Notes: generated by a model not told the origin, from the sequence alone. A DNA stretch of 64,000 nt from Prosopocoilus inquinatus (GCA_036172665.1 CM069870.1:65472212-65536211); one strand, 5' to 3'. Counted from the stretch's first letter, positions 48,221-61,274 are shown. Numbers and translations: made by a program.

Positions 48221-49115
48221 CAATGTAAGAATGAAGTTTGGCATTTAACGGATCTTTTAGTTTTATAGTTTTATTTTTTTTTTAATTTTTGCTTGGGTTG
48301 AATAGAACTAGGTTGGGTTATGTTGACTTGGAGCTTCATCTTAATTGATTTTTAATTTTTAAGAATTTCTATGCTTTTAATTTTTATTTACGATAAATGG
48401 AGTTAGGTTGAGATCAGAGATTTGATTAACCTTAACGTTAGTTGAACTTCATTTTAATTGATTTTTATTATTTCTTTTTAATCTTTACATTTAATTTTTC
48501 TTGTAATTTTTAATCTTTTACTTGTGTTAGATGAAGTTAGGTTGGTATTTTAGTTAAATATTTCTTCTACTTTTAATTTTTTTAAGCATTAAAAAAACTA
48601 CTTGTGTAGAATTGAGTGCAATATGATATAATAAGTCGGGTGAGTTTATTTGACCTTGAGGTTCATTTTAATTTGTTTAAAATTTTTTGTTTGGGTTGAA
48701 TGGAGTTAAGTTGTATGCAGTTACACAGTTGGGTTGACATCGAAATTTTTTTTCATTTATTTTTTACTACAATTTTTTTTGGTCTTTAAATTTTTAAAAA
48801 TTTTTACTTTTATTTCTTTGCTTCAAACTAGGTCGAGTTCAGTTGAGTGGGGTTGACCTTATATGACCTCATATGAATTCGATTTGTTGAGCTTCATTTT
48901 CACTTTCTGATGACTTTTAATACTTTTAATATTTTGTTTTCTTAATTTTCTACTTGGGTTAAATTGATTTAGATTGGATTTAATTGTATTGGGTGGACAC
49001 TGAAATTTTTTTAAACAAATTTTCCACTTAAATAAATGCGAATCAGTTGTTGAATCGAGTTTGGATGACCTTGAGATTGCTTGAGCTACGATTTAATTGT
49101 TTTTTAATTAACAAA
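48220..49115. repeat. AT-rich degenerate tandem repeat
   Basis: Variants of GGTTGAATnGAnTTAGGTTG alternate with GAnCTTCATTTTAATTGATT and poly-T/A-rich spacers, about every 130 bp, with large length variation. No frame is present. Confidence 0.5.
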
Positions 49116-50100
49116 TTTTGGCGCCTCTCTTGCATCGGCGCTCTCCTGCCTTACCGCCTTCCATCGGCCCTGCTTAGAAGAAAATAAAGTTTTCATCGAT
49201 CCCTTTCCTCCCCCTTTCAGGCTTGATTGTTACTATAACGCTGTAAATATAAATCGAAAAGACGTGTAGATTTTTTTATTGCTAAAATCTCTTCGTTTTA
49301 GACAAGAAAATTGAAGGAACTAGCGCATATCCTCCTTCTATTTTGGCATACTTCCAAAAATGTAATTTATTTTAATAAACGAAAAAGTATTCTTTCGATT
49401 TCCAAATAAGAATCTCTAAAATAATAAACAATATTAACAATAATTACGTAATAAAAAAATTCAAGATACTAATTAATTGAATCAAACGTCATCCATGAGC
49501 CACTTAAGAAATTAATTGACTCAGTTTTTTCATCTTTCAACCCCTTTTTATCCCCGATTCTTTTACACAAACCGTACAAGTTTGGAACTCGATTATTCTC
49601 TTTGTGAGTAGCGTTTTCTGGTTTAGCTAAAAGCCAGAAATCGATTTCCAAATAGTTTTCCGCGAATTGCTCGAATGGCGTCTACTTATTATTACTTTTG
49701 GAATTGTCGAAGATACTCTACTCCTTATCTCTTTCTCAGCTTACTTAAAAGTCTTTATTTAAAATAATTCAAATAAAAACATGAACTTTTAAGTAACAGA
49801 TATATTCAAATTTAAGAGAAATTTTCGCACATTAACGACAGATTACAAAAGAAAAACCAATATATGAATTCGATAGAATTAATAAATTAGGATCTATGTT
49901 GAATATGAAAAAGAGAAGGGAAATTCAACAAACAAATCAATGCACTTCTATAAAATTTGATTTGTTAGAAACTGAAATTTTAAGCAATAACTTCTAGGTA
50001 GAGTTTATTTAAATTAAATTAAGAAAATTAACTGACAGAAAATAATTTTGAATTTTTAAAGGAAAACTTTATAACGAAGAAAATCCAAACGCGTGTAAAA
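49115..50100. other. AT-rich stretch
   Basis: Nothing is recognised except the inverted similarity of about 49600-49690 to 47690-47760. Confidence 0.4.
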
Positions 50101-50109
50101 CCGGCAACT

Positions 50110-50720
50110 TCACATGCGTAATAGAATCTCCGAAAGATATTATTTATTTAAAACCGCAGGAATGCCGATTCATCGAAAATTTTACACTAATTTGTGGCTG
50201 GAGTATTTTAAAACGAAAACCCAAACAAGCGTCTCAAATAAAACGCAAAACATGAGGTCATTTGAAGACAATTTTACACTAATTTGTGGCTGGAGTATTT
50301 TAAAATGAAAACCCAAACAAGCGTCTGAAATAAAACGCAAAACGTGAGGTCATTTGAAGTTCGCTAAATTAATCTAGTTACGATGAGAGCGACAGTAAAA
50401 GACTGCCTTTTATCGCAATAAAATTACGACGAACTATGTGCGGCATATTAAGCGTGTATGTTAGCAAACAAGCCGGCGTAAATAATCAGAGAAGAATCTC
50501 GGAAATTAATCGGTAACGTGATGGGCTTCAAGACGGACGCCGCCAGCGTCGCCCCTGGACTCAACATCTACTCCTACTTAAGCAAGCGTATATCGACATA
50601 TTTTTGTGTATGTTTACAAGCAAGCAGGTGTAAATAATTCGAGGAGAATCTCGGAAATAAATCGGTTCAAGGCGGATGTCGCCGGAGTCAAAGTATTTTA
50701 ATTAAATAAAGTGTACTGAA
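50110..50720 (+). repeat. Repeat family A, copy 3, with a 92-bp tandem duplication
   Basis: Two 92-bp tandem units (50178-50269 and 50270-50361) differ at only a few positions. They share TTTACACTAATTTGTGGCTG. The rest matches 55530-56170 (CGACGAACT, then GTCGCCCCTGGACTCAACAT). The segment GGAGAATCTCGGAAATnAATCGG occurs twice, near 50490 and 50640. The frame 50114-50308 reads through the duplication without a domain. Confidence 0.7.
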
Positions 50721-52020
50721 TTGTACAAAAATAATAATTAGAAGAATCTGGATTCTTACAACTCAAGAAAAATTGCGACGAGCCGTCACTGTTTCTTACC
50801 GAAAAAGGCAAGGCGTTATTGTTCTGGCAACCATAAGAAAGCAACGTGCCTCTCCTCTCCTCTATTCATTGACGTCAATGCACGGTCACATACATATTTT
50901 ATGTATACGTATAGAAACCCTATGAATAACTTCCATGAATGAAATCTAGATTTTTCTGTTTTTCTCCCCGAAAATAAAAGAAGCAAATGTAGCGTGAAAA
51001 TAACGCGCAAAATCGTCGGAAAAATCTACATAAGCACACGTAAAAGCTCGAAGCGTCGCCGCGCTCACGTAGGTGGTGGACCCCCCCTCATCATCCGAAC
51101 TCGTTCCACATTCATTCCCATTCCGCCACACAATCATAATTTCACCCTCCCCAGCGGCGGTAGCGCAGCGAAAATGAGACGTAAACGAAGTAATAAGTAA
51201 TCGCAGCGCGCTAATAATTATAATAATACGTAACTTTACGCTTTACACGTTTAATTAGGGCGCAGCAGCAACACGAACGAACGCAGGGGAGGAGAGACGG
51301 TGGAGCTTAATTCTTCTGTGCGTGGTGACAACTTGCTTTAAACGGACAGGGTGAAAGCAAGCCAGAACCCCCTTCTTCGTTTGTAGCAAGCGCACGTTCG
51401 CTCTTCGCCGTTAAGAAATTATCAATTGTCTCGAGGAAATTAACGCACTTACGCCTTGCTTGGGTGCTAACGGATTCTTGAGTACACAAGAAATCGAGCA
51501 GAATGTAACGCCGAAATTCCTAACTGTATGTGTTTAAATCTTATTCAAAAAGAATCGAGATTCTAAAAAAATGTTAAATTTTTCTTTGATCTAATTGCTA
51601 CAATCCCTATTGTTGGCTAGATTTTTTTTGTTTAAATATTATTGACAAACAATACTATCAGAGGACGGAGTTACAATAAACATTCACTCACCATTGGCTA
51701 CGTCTCTCATCCCAAATGTTCTTTCTTTCTTTCTCGCTTCCCTGACCGCAACAGGCGCCGAGGGTAAATGTCCTAGCTTTAGCATTCCAATTCGATAAGG
51801 ACCATGCAAATGATAAGTAACCCTTTACGAGTATCTATTTAGTAAAGTGGAACATTCCACTTGCCGGGGCCGTTTTCCCGGCCCCACCTGCTCCAGCGGC
51901 GAATCTAGAAGCTGTAGCTCCCTCATAATGATATTGCACACTGAAGAAGTCGTCCTCACACGTTAACTTCTTATCTTCGGATGCATTAACCCCCCATTCA
52001 CCTGTGGATATGAAACCCAC
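50720..52020. other. Unique DNA with a GC-richer part
   Basis: CpG-richer at about 51000-51450. A strong hairpin with 7-bp GC arms (GGGGCCG / CGGCCCC) lies near 51876-51895. No gene is recognised. Confidence 0.35.
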
Positions 52021-52028
52021 CCCTTCCG

Positions 52029-52650
52029 ATGGATATTAGCATACCTTGCCTCCTGTGCATGAGCTCTCAGGATCATTGGTGTAATCGCCTCCTACAAGTG
52101 CCTCCAGCACTTCGACCGAGCACGGATTTGCACCAAGTCATGACCGTTCTAGGGAGCACGATCCCCACAAGGTCAGGTATTCAGCTAGCTATTCTCCAGC
52201 ATCGCCGGTTCCCTACAGTGCTACTCCACTGGACCGATCCCCGACAATGCGTCATTCAACCGTACCTGAGAGATCACCTAGAGACGCCTGCCGACGTCTC
52301 TGTGCACCTCTCCCATGTCGCCGATCCCCTACAGTGCTACGCCACTGAACCGTTCCCCGACGGCATCTCACTCCTGCTCTCACTCGAGAGCCCGGTTCAC
52401 CGTCGCCTTGATGGTCCCGCAACCCTCACCCAGTCAACCACGAAATACTTTACCAGATTGCCATTTCAAGGCCGATGTTTCTTGTAATAAAACATCACCT
52501 CCTTCAGGCTGATATTTCGTGGACAGCCAAATATCCACTATACATTTTAACCACCTTCGCGAGCCCGTACACGTAAAGACGAGTACCCTACGCGGTAACC
52601 CTCGAGAGACTGTCGTTCCTCTTCCGTTTTCTTTGCTGCTTAGACTAAAC
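52029..52650 (+). repeat. Pyrimidine-rich block with an internal repeat of about 117 bp
   Basis: TCGCCGGTTCCCTACAGTGC near 52202 recurs as TCGCCGATCCCCTACAGTGC near 52318 with continuing similarity (ACTGnACCGnTCCCCGACn). The 152-codon frame 52029-52487 spans both but matches no family I know. A second frame overlaps it. It is likely repeat or retroelement-derived. Confidence 0.45.
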
Positions 52651-52919
52651 ACGCCCCCATATCATATTACCAAACTAATAACGTAAACAAATACGCCAGT
52701 GCTTCAGATATATCCCGAGAATGCATAAACTTTCTTAAATTCTAAACTTCTAAAATAAATATTCTATTTGACGCACTAATAATTGCTACCTACCTGGAGT
52801 AGGTAAGATTCTTATTAATTACATCCGAAGGCACGACGAGAAATTAACCTTAGATCACTTTAAAGGACAATGACTCCTTCAACTAAACAACTAAAGTCTC
52901 TTAGAAACTACTGGCATTC

Positions 52920-55050
52920 AAGTAGTGATTTATTAATCTGGGGTCTTCTCTGAGGCTCTCTAGGTTACCCAAAACACAAAAATATCCGAGGCTACGTTTG
53001 CTGAGTCGCTGGTTTTTATCTCTGAGGCTCGCTAACTTACCAGAAGGCAAAAATCATCTGAGGCGCGTGCCAAGTTTCAGATTTCTCTCCGAGATGGAGT
53101 TGATTTAAACAAATGTGTCGATCTGAGGCTAAATTTCGAAAGCGCAGACATTTTTAGAAACGTCTTCAAAATAGAGATCATTTCGGACATCAACTAGGCC
53201 TTCAAATATTAAATTCTCGTACGTCGAATGGCGATTTATTAATCTCTGAGGCTTACGAGGTTACCAGAAGGCGACAGACGTTCGAAAATCATCTGAAGAG
53301 GCGATTCGCTGAGCTCATTTCGTAAATTTCTCCGTGCTGTCATTGGTTTAAGCGAATGAGATTATTGATCTGAGGCTATACTTCACCACGACAAACAATT
53401 GTAGAAAGGTTTAGACGAGAAATTAGCCTCTCGTCAGCGTTAGCGTTTTTAGAAATTAAAACCTGAAAAATGTATTGAATTCTCTGAGGTGTTACTGATT
53501 CATGTGAAGGGGGTTATTGAACTGAGGCTGCATGTCACAATCGCAGACAATTCTGGTGACATCTTGACGAGAAATCAGCCTCAGATCAGTTCAAAAGCCA
53601 ATGGCACTTTCAGAAATTAAAGCCTCATAAAATTTCTCTGAGGCGTCATTGGTTCATTGGTTCATGTGAAAGAGATCATTGAACTGAGGCTAAATGTCAC
53701 ATTCACAGACAATTCTGGTGACATCTTAACGAGAAGTTAGTCTCAGGTCACTTCAAAAGCCAATGGCACTTTCAGAAATTAAAACCTCATAAAATTTCTC
53801 TGAGGCGTCATTAGTTCATTGGTTCATGCGAAGGGATCATTGAACTGGGGCTACATGTTACAATCACAAATAATTTTGCTAACATTCAGTCGGGAAATTA
53901 ACCTCAGATCACTTCAAGTTTAGCAGAAAATAAGACGAGGCAATCTCTGAGGCCAAAAAAACGTTAGACGAAAACAGTTTTAAAATTATCTGAGGCTATC
54001 TGCTATCACAAATACAATTCTTGATAAGCATTTATGTTTCCCTCAGATTTGGTTGACTGAAAATAAGGCTCGGGTGATTTTCGAATCAATTTCAACATAT
54101 GCAAAACAATTCAAGGGGCACTTCTGAGGCCATTTGTTGCCTTAATGAAGTAAATAAACGAAACACTCAGCCAGGCCTTTGTCTTTTCTTGCTTTTTCGA
54201 GACTACTAAGGATCCGAAGCAATCTCTCGTGATCTCAAATCATTGTAAGAACGTAATTTTGAAATTTTCTCTGAGGCTACTCGGTGACTTTATAATATCC
54301 AGACAAGAATTAAGGCGAAAGGCAAAATCCATACTAAAATTATCTGAGGCACGCTGCCGACTCCATTTCACAGATTTCCCTGAGGTTTCATTGATTCTAG
54401 GCCAAGGAGAGGCGGTTTGATTCTTTCTAGATTTTGTTAATTGAGGGTAAAATTGTTGAGGTAACCTCAGATCACTTGTAGCTCTCGCTCATGCAATTAT
54501 CTGAGGCCAAATGCTGACTTCGTCACATTTACAAATGAGAATCCAGATTTTTTCTTAGATTTTATTAATTGAGGGCGAGGTCACGAAGGATCTGAGGCCA
54601 TCTCAAGTCCGGTCTCCAATCCTGCAATTATCTGAGGCCAAATGCCGGTTTCAACACATTCGCAAACGAGAAGGAGAATTCATATTTTTTTTCTTAATTT
54701 CTATTGTTTGACAGCGAGGCTACAAAGAATCTCAAGCAATCTCAAGTCACTGCCGGTCCCCAATTCTGCAATTATCTCAGGCCAAATGTTGATTTCAACA
54801 CATTCACAAACCAGTAAGACAATTCAGATTTTTCTTGTTAGATTTTATTCAGTGAGGGCAATGCTGTAAAAGATCTGAGGCCATCTCAGGTCACTTCCAG
54901 TTCTCAATTCTGCAATTATCTGACGCTATTTTGCAGACTTGATTGTGACATTCGTAAAATGTTTTGTTGACTGAAAAGAGGATTAATAAATAAAGTCATG
55001 TTTCACACGTTTAATAATCAGGGGCCGCTCATCTTTGAGGCTCTAGAATA
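52920..55050 (+). repeat. Strand-biased CTGAGGC motif array with 160-bp and 140-bp tandem subarrays
   Basis: The words TCTGAGGC, ACTGAGGC and close variants occur some two dozen times in about 2.1 kb on the plus strand, far above expectation for a 7-8-mer. From about 53300 to 53930 they lie in tandem units of about 152-162 bp, which also share GACAATTCTGGTGACATCTT and CACTTTCAGAAATTAAA. From about 54490 to 54930 a different unit of about 130-145 bp shares GCAATTATCTGAGGCCAAAT. Between and outside these subarrays the motif persists while the flanks differ. There is no coding potential. Confidence 0.8.
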
Positions 55051-55499
55051 TAATGTATAATAATAAACATTTTATAATTTGGGAAGATTTTTGGTGACTG
55101 TGCGCGTGTGACTAATGTTTGTTGTGAATGTCAGGCAGATCTGTCAGAAAGCTGTACATTAATCGACAAAGAAACTCAAAATAAATCGCAACGCAAAATT
55201 CGGCGAAAGAGCGTAGTCGCAAGTAAACGTAGCTCACACCTGACAAACATCGTGTACGGTCGGTCCTAGTCTACTCCAACAGGGAGGGTCTGTACGAATC
55301 AAACCTATCGTGACATCAGAAGGGACCAACGAGTATCAATCATACTTAAGAAGATTTTAACGGCGTCAAAGTCAGGCGTGAAACAAATTAAACTATCCGT
55401 CGAAATATTAGCTCGCAAAAACTTGTAGTTCACATCAACTGATTCTATTATAAAAATCTCAAGAACCAAAAGAAATACGCTTGTACTCATTTCAAAAGA

Positions 55500-56300
55500 T
55501 AATGCAATCTCATCTGGAAGTAAAATCTCCGAAAAATATTATTTATTTAAAACCACAAAGTGGTTACACTAATTTATGGCCGGAGTATTTTAAAACGAAC
55601 ACTCAAATAAAAAGCAAAGCGTGAGATCTTTTGAAGTTCGTTAAATTAATAATCCAGCAACGACGAAAGCGATAGATCTTTTATAGCAATCAAACTGCGA
55701 CGAACTGGTTGCGGCATACCAAGCGATTTAAACACAAAATAATTTCTTAATATTGCGAATTCGGAGATTAATGCGAGTCGAACGGAATATACAGGCGTTC
55801 TCTAAAAGCGGTTTTCACACCGTAACATAATTCACATTTCATTGAAAAAATACAATTATAAAGTCCTATTAGGTTTTTAAACTCACATTCCATTTACAAA
55901 ATTCCAAAATTCTGCGAATTATAAAACTAGGACGAAATGTTTGCAAGCCTTTCAACCGTTATCGCACAGTGTTATTACTTCAAAACTATAACGGGACCTA
56001 GTCTCTATCAACAAATTTTTCTGTACGTTTGTAAACAAACTGGTATAAATAATCCGACGAGAATCTAGGAAATTAATCGGTAACAATATTCACTTCAAGA
56101 GGCCGTGCCGTCTTCCGACAACGACGGACATCACCAGCGTCGCCCCTGGACTCAACATCTACTCCGTTGCCACGAGAAGGACCACGTCGCGCGCCGTCGC
56201 CACAAGCACCACGCTGTCGCACCAGACCTTGCCGCTACCTCGCCACTAGAGGAGACCAAGACATCCCAGCAACTCCAAGGCATCGGTCCAACCGCTTGTA
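55500..56300 (+). repeat. Repeat family A, copy 4
   Basis: It is collinear with 50110-50560 (TATTATTTATTTAAAACC, GGAGTATTTTAAAACGAA, GTCGCCCCTGGACTCAACAT). At 55960-56090 it matches 43360-43495 (TTCAAAACTATAA, GGAAATTAATCGGTAA). The frame 56105-56386 is repeat-derived. Confidence 0.65.
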
Positions 56301-58430
56301 ACAACCTTGTAACGTGCAGATTTTTCTTTTACGAGTTGGTGCCCTTGGATGTAACTAGGTTTGTGTCGATCTCCTCGCAGGATTGATTTATCGAGTCCTC
56401 GATCGGGTCGATCCCTCCCTCCGTATCTGTTGTAAGACCTCAAGCGTGGTAGAAGATTTTGAAATTGTGCTTCGTTATTGGAAGAAATTTCGCTTAGTAG
56501 TGGATTAATAGAAGGCGCATACTGAAGCTGAAATTGTTGTAGCCAGTTTTGCACACCGAGGCAGAGGATTCATCGCATTCAACCACATATTTGCCGCCGC
56601 TTACGCCGTAAGGTAAACCACACCATTTTAAGTTGTAAGTTCTTAATGTAATTTTCTCCTCGTTTATTTAAGGGGGAGGGGGTTGGCTTGTCTTTCCTCA
56701 CCGGAATTGTATTTTCCAGGGTCTGTTTTCCCCTGTGCGCCCTTTTGTGAACACCTGTCGGGTATTCTTCGAACAAGTGCCGGAATCCATTCCATATCCA
56801 CTGAGGAGATATTGGCCGTGTACTTACGTGCCCGAGCGTCGTCCAGTGTCGCCGATCATCGACAGAACGTCAAGAGAGAGAGAGAGAGGACAAGTCCCTT
56901 TCCGTTTCACATTTGATATTTTTTTTGCGCTGGTCTCTCGTGTGTGTTTTTTGTTTCTTCATATTAACGGATTGAGTTTTACTAGATTTTTCAGTAGTCA
57001 AATTAATAAGTCATTATTGCTGTTAACTGAAGCTTGTTTTATAATTGTTTCTGCTTAAGCACTTTAGTTGGCAACACTTCATATGTGCGATCACAACGCC
57101 GCGAATACCCATGTCAGAAAAATCAAGAAGCCACCGCGAGGCGTCACAACAGTATTACATTCTTCTTGTTATATTGTCACGGGCCCCCTGTGAAATGGAG
57201 CCCGCTAGGGAGTAGCTCATGTAGAACTCTCGCTTATGGTACCTCCAAGGACGGCATAGAATAGAAAAAAAGACAACTTATTCTTACTAATTATAAGGAA
57301 ACACCGTCTCCTATGGAAATTCTTTATTTAAACACTAAGTGCTTGTAGGGGACGTGCTTCGGGCGCATTGATTGTCGAATCCCTGAACCGCTGTCCTTCG
57401 GCGCTGCTCTTCACGCTCTTGCCTTTTCCAAGCCTTATCCCAAGAAGCAGTCCTCAAGGAGGTCACTCCCGGGACTCTCTGCCCGCGGTCGGTTCTCCGC
57501 GGTTTTTGAAACTAGCGCCGCCCTCTACTACAATTTATGACCCCAGCGCTACTAACTACCTAACGAACAATAATAATGAAGCTTATAATATAGATAATGC
57601 TGCATTTGTGGCAATAATATTATATTTTTACATTATTTTTGCAATAAAGCAATAAAATACTGGTCTTTCGAATTTTGCAACAATTCATCCAACAGTAATA
57701 TTCAAACGGATTGTACTGTTTACGCCTCGCAATTCTTCTCGCCGGCCAGACGACTGTTTTGCGGCGGTATGTTTTCGTTTCTTTTTCCCCATTTTTGTCT
57801 AACTTCGCGAGTGGAATTTACGCATTACAATCGGCCGCGGTAATGTTTTCTCCCTGTTTTCTTTGGTTCTTATTCATTGGTTCATGGCAAAACAAACTTT
57901 TCCATATTTCAAATACGGTTTTACGTCAGTCTATACGCAACCGCACTTGAAATAAATAGGAAACCCCGCAGCAAAAAAAAAAATGTCTCCGAGATATTCT
58001 ATGTATGGAGGTGATAGTTTGCGTTTCATTTTGTCTAAAGGTAATTAAATTAACTTGCAATTTCACATGACAATGTGTGTTGTCTAACCCGACTTAATAC
58101 AGAAATCGTGGACTTTAGGTAACATCCCCAACAACTGAACAGCTTAATGCGGCTAGCAGATTGCATTCGAAATGAGCAAACTTCGCTTCGCTTACAATTG
58201 TGGTTATTACATAAATTGAAGCGTACAGTAAGTAACACAACACCAATTACTCCATCTTCCACCATTCGAAATTCCAATAGTATTACCGCAAGACTTGCAG
58301 GATTTTTTTTTTGGTTTATTGATTGTGTGCTCTATCGAAGGTGTAATTGCTCCAAAAAGTACCGTTTCTCATTGATCGTTTGTTTATTCATCGGAGGCGG
58401 CTGGTAATTAAGCGCGTCCCCACTAATTTC
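56300..58430. other. Mixed stretch, no gene recognised
   Basis: A short (GA)n lies at about 56872-56890. The minus-strand frame 56246-56554 (102 codons, Gln/Asn/Arg-rich) has no domain I can name. A GC-rich part at 57170-57530 begins TGTCACGGGCCCC, which resembles some LTR starts, but no matching end or primer site could be shown. Confidence 0.35.
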
Positions 58431-58870
58431 ACGTAATGCAGCGGAAGTCTAATAAATCATGCAAGGGGCCGAAACGGCGGCGGCACAATTACGGCCGAAA
58501 ACACACACACCTACACAAAACACAAGACGGACATTGTTCCGTTGGCCGCATGGCCCCCAAACAAAAATCAATACCGAATTCCACGCAGGTCATTTAACCG
58601 AAACAAATTGCGTCCCTTTATGCTCGTCGCCCTTTTACAAAGAAAACGCGCCGCCCCCCCGCCGAATTTATTAAGTAACGACGGCGGCGGCGGGTTGTGT
58701 TTCTGAACAATGATCGTCGAGGTATGAACAGGAGGTGTTGCCCCGAGATGATTGATGGTGGAAGAAGTGCGACCGAGAGAAAATAAGTGGAGGAGAATTT
58801 ATAACTATCGCACGCACCACTTCAGAATCAACGATCCATGTGCGGGAAAGTATTGAAAAATACTTTACTT
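58430..58870. other. GC-richer single-copy block
   Basis: CpG-rich with a short (GGC)n at about 58683-58692 and short frames on both strands. It is a candidate non-coding island. Confidence 0.3.
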
Positions 58871-58879
58871 TAAACATGC

Positions 58880-59060
58880 AGTACCGTCACGTTAGATTTT
58901 TAAGAGGAAACAGAACAATTTAAAAACCTTTGAAAATAATTCAGAATCGCATTCTGTTTACGAAAAAATCACAAAGTCAGCAAAGACTTCGCACTGTTTA
59001 GATAATGAGGGCGGAGTATTTGTTGAGATATTGCATAGTCATTGTTTTCGTTTCAAAAAA
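58880..59060 (+). repeat. Repeat family A, fragment
   Basis: TACCGTCACGTTAGATTT followed by GAGG/GGGA...ACAGAA or TAGAA and AATTTAAAA matches 43210-43260. ATGAGGnCGGAG matches near 43306. It is the left part of family A only. Confidence 0.6.
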
Positions 59061-59814
59061 TCTAACAGCACTCGGTTAAGGATGTATTGTAGCAATCAGA
59101 AATTAAATTCCGAGAATTACTTGCAAATAAAATATGTAATACGACCCTGAACAAACGGAAACTTGCGTAATGCCACATCGCGGAAGATTTAGTAACGTGC
59201 GCAAAAGTAACCTTGAGCATATCAATCACATTACAAGAAGTTCATAGTCCCACTAAACTGTTACACGTCACAATGTCTTTAAATATTCGAAGCACACATT
59301 GCAGAAGACAGTTGGTTATGATTAGGGGAAAGAAATCGGCCCACTTGTTCCGTGAGCAGTACAAAAATTTAGTACTCAGACTGTTTTAGTCCTGCTCATA
59401 GTAATTTCTACATTTGTTGCACACCTTTCCCTCCCACTCAACAGCAATTTAGATGCTGAAGCGTAAGAAGCATCCAACATCAAGTGAACCGAATTCTTTT
59501 CCCTGATAATGATAGAACTTTTCTAATAAAAACCCTGCCCTAGTGTAAGTGCCCAAATCATGAAAGTTTTGCCCTTATTATTAATAAATGTATTTACTCT
59601 AATAGTTTATTGTTCATTAGATCTTTCTTTTCTTACAAAGATTATATAAATTATTTTATCTTGTACTTTTCTCTATCTGTACGCCACGTCCCATAATTAC
59701 CGTAACAGTATTAAAGTCCCTAAAAGCCGGCAAACTGGCGGCAAATTTAAAAATTATTTGCCAATGATGTTTCATTCAAGATAATGACAGCATATGATAC
59801 CCTATTATCTAAAA
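59060..59814. other. AT-rich stretch
   Basis: Nothing is recognised. Confidence 0.4.
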
Positions 59815-60925
59815 AGACGGATGAAAAACAAAAGAAGCTCGATGAATATTGGATGGATTAATCGAAAATTAAAACTGATAAAAACAAAATAAAAATCCAC
59901 ACTTAAAAAAAAGAACCGAAACAAAAAGTAAATTACAAGAAAAATACGGTATACCAAAAAAGGAACTAAAGATGTTAATTATAAAAAATAATAATAATTC
60001 CATTAAGAAATTGAAATTAGAATTAAAATCGAATAAAGAATAAAATACGAAAAAGACGGGCGAAAACGAAAGAAGTTTGATTAATATTAGACGCTTTGAT
60101 CGAAAAATAGAACTGTTGATAAGAAAACAAAAGAAAAATCTAGAAGAAGAAGTATAAAAATAGAAGAAATAAGTTGAACGGAAAAGAAACAAAAGAAGTT
60201 AATTACAAAAAAAAATTAAGTTGATTAGAAAGCTGCAATAAAAAATAAAATCGAATAAAGCAAACAACAAAATAGGAGAAAAGAAAAATGGACAAAAAAC
60301 AAAAGAATATTGGACGGATTAATCGAAAATTCAAACTGATATAAACAAAAGAAAAATCCACATCCAAAAAGAAGAATCGAAACAAAAAATAAATAATTGA
60401 GAAAAATACGTTGAACCAAAAAAAGTTAATTAATTAAAATTAAAAGCGAATAAAGAACAACAAAATACGAAGAAGAAAGACGGACGAAAAACAAAAGAAG
60501 AACGATGAATTATAGGCACTTTGATCGAAAATTAACTGTTGATAAGAAAACAAAAGTAAAATGTAGAAGAAGAAAAATAGAAGAAATAAGTTGAACGAAA
60601 AAGAAATGAAAAAGTTAATAAAAAATAATAATAATTCCGTTAAGAAACTGAAAATAAAATAAAAATAGAATAAAGAACAACAAAATACAAAAGGAAGATG
60701 GACCAAAAACAAAAGAAGATTGGTGAATAAAATTTGGCGCTTTGGACGAAAATTAGAACTGTCGAAGAGAAACAAAAGAAAAATCGATACTAATTCAAAA
60801 AGAACCACCGAAAAAAAAGTAAATGACAGAAGAAAAAGGAAACAAAAGAAGTTAACAAATTTTTCATTGAAAAGTCAAAGTAAAAACATAAGTCTGATTC
60901 TGGATCTTGCAAGAGAACCATTTTA
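59815..60925 (+). repeat. A-rich satellite, about five units of roughly 220 bp with alternating subtypes
   Basis: Unit starts carry variants of AAGACGGACGAAAAACAAAAG at about 59815, 60054, 60280, 60477 and 60697. Units 1 and 3 share GGATTAATCGAAAATT followed by AAACTGAT and AAAAATCCACA. Units 2 and 4 instead share CTTTGATCGAAAA and CTGTTGATAAGAAAACAAAA followed by GTAGAAG or CTAGAAG. This indicates a dimeric, higher-order organisation. Frames on the minus strand are Phe-rich by-products of poly-T. Confidence 0.75.
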
Positions 60926-61274
60926 GGTGTCTTATTAATTTAAAGCAAATTTAAAAATCGTCACGGTTTTCTTGTAATGACAAAACAAACGATAATTATA
61001 GTTAATTTAAAACTTATTTATTTGCCAAGGGTTGATCAAAAATCAATATGACAGGCCCAAGTAATAGACGGTGTAGGGGCAAAGGGGCGAGATAGAAACA
61101 CAAAGGGGTTGTTGGCGGATAGTAAACGAATTACGCAAGAGTCTGACTGAAATAGAACTAGTAATTATCAGTGGTAAGCTATTTTTTTGTGTGAGTGTGA
61201 TACAACGTCTTACCACTTCGTGAAACCATGGGCAACAACAAAAAAAAAGTAACGTATTTTTGTTTCCAGACGTA

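Noticed and set aside
51876..51895. GC-rich hairpin as a transcription terminator
   Set aside because: Bacterial-type terminators do not apply in this eukaryotic context and no gene lies upstream.
52029..52487. 152-codon plus-strand frame as a gene
   Set aside because: It spans a diverged internal DNA repeat, overlaps another long frame, and has no domain. Stop-poor pyrimidine-rich composition explains it.
56246..56554. Minus-strand Gln/Arg-rich 102-codon frame as a gag fragment
   Set aside because: There is no zinc knuckle or recognisable gag motif, and the adjacent DNA is repeat family A.
57177..57540. LTR of a Gypsy-like retrotransposon starting TGTCACGGGCCCC
   Set aside because: No second LTR, primer-binding site, target duplication or gag-pol frame could be shown.
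59869..60808. Phe-rich minus-strand frames as membrane proteins
   Set aside because: They lie wholly inside the A-rich satellite; runs of Phe are poly-T read in frame.
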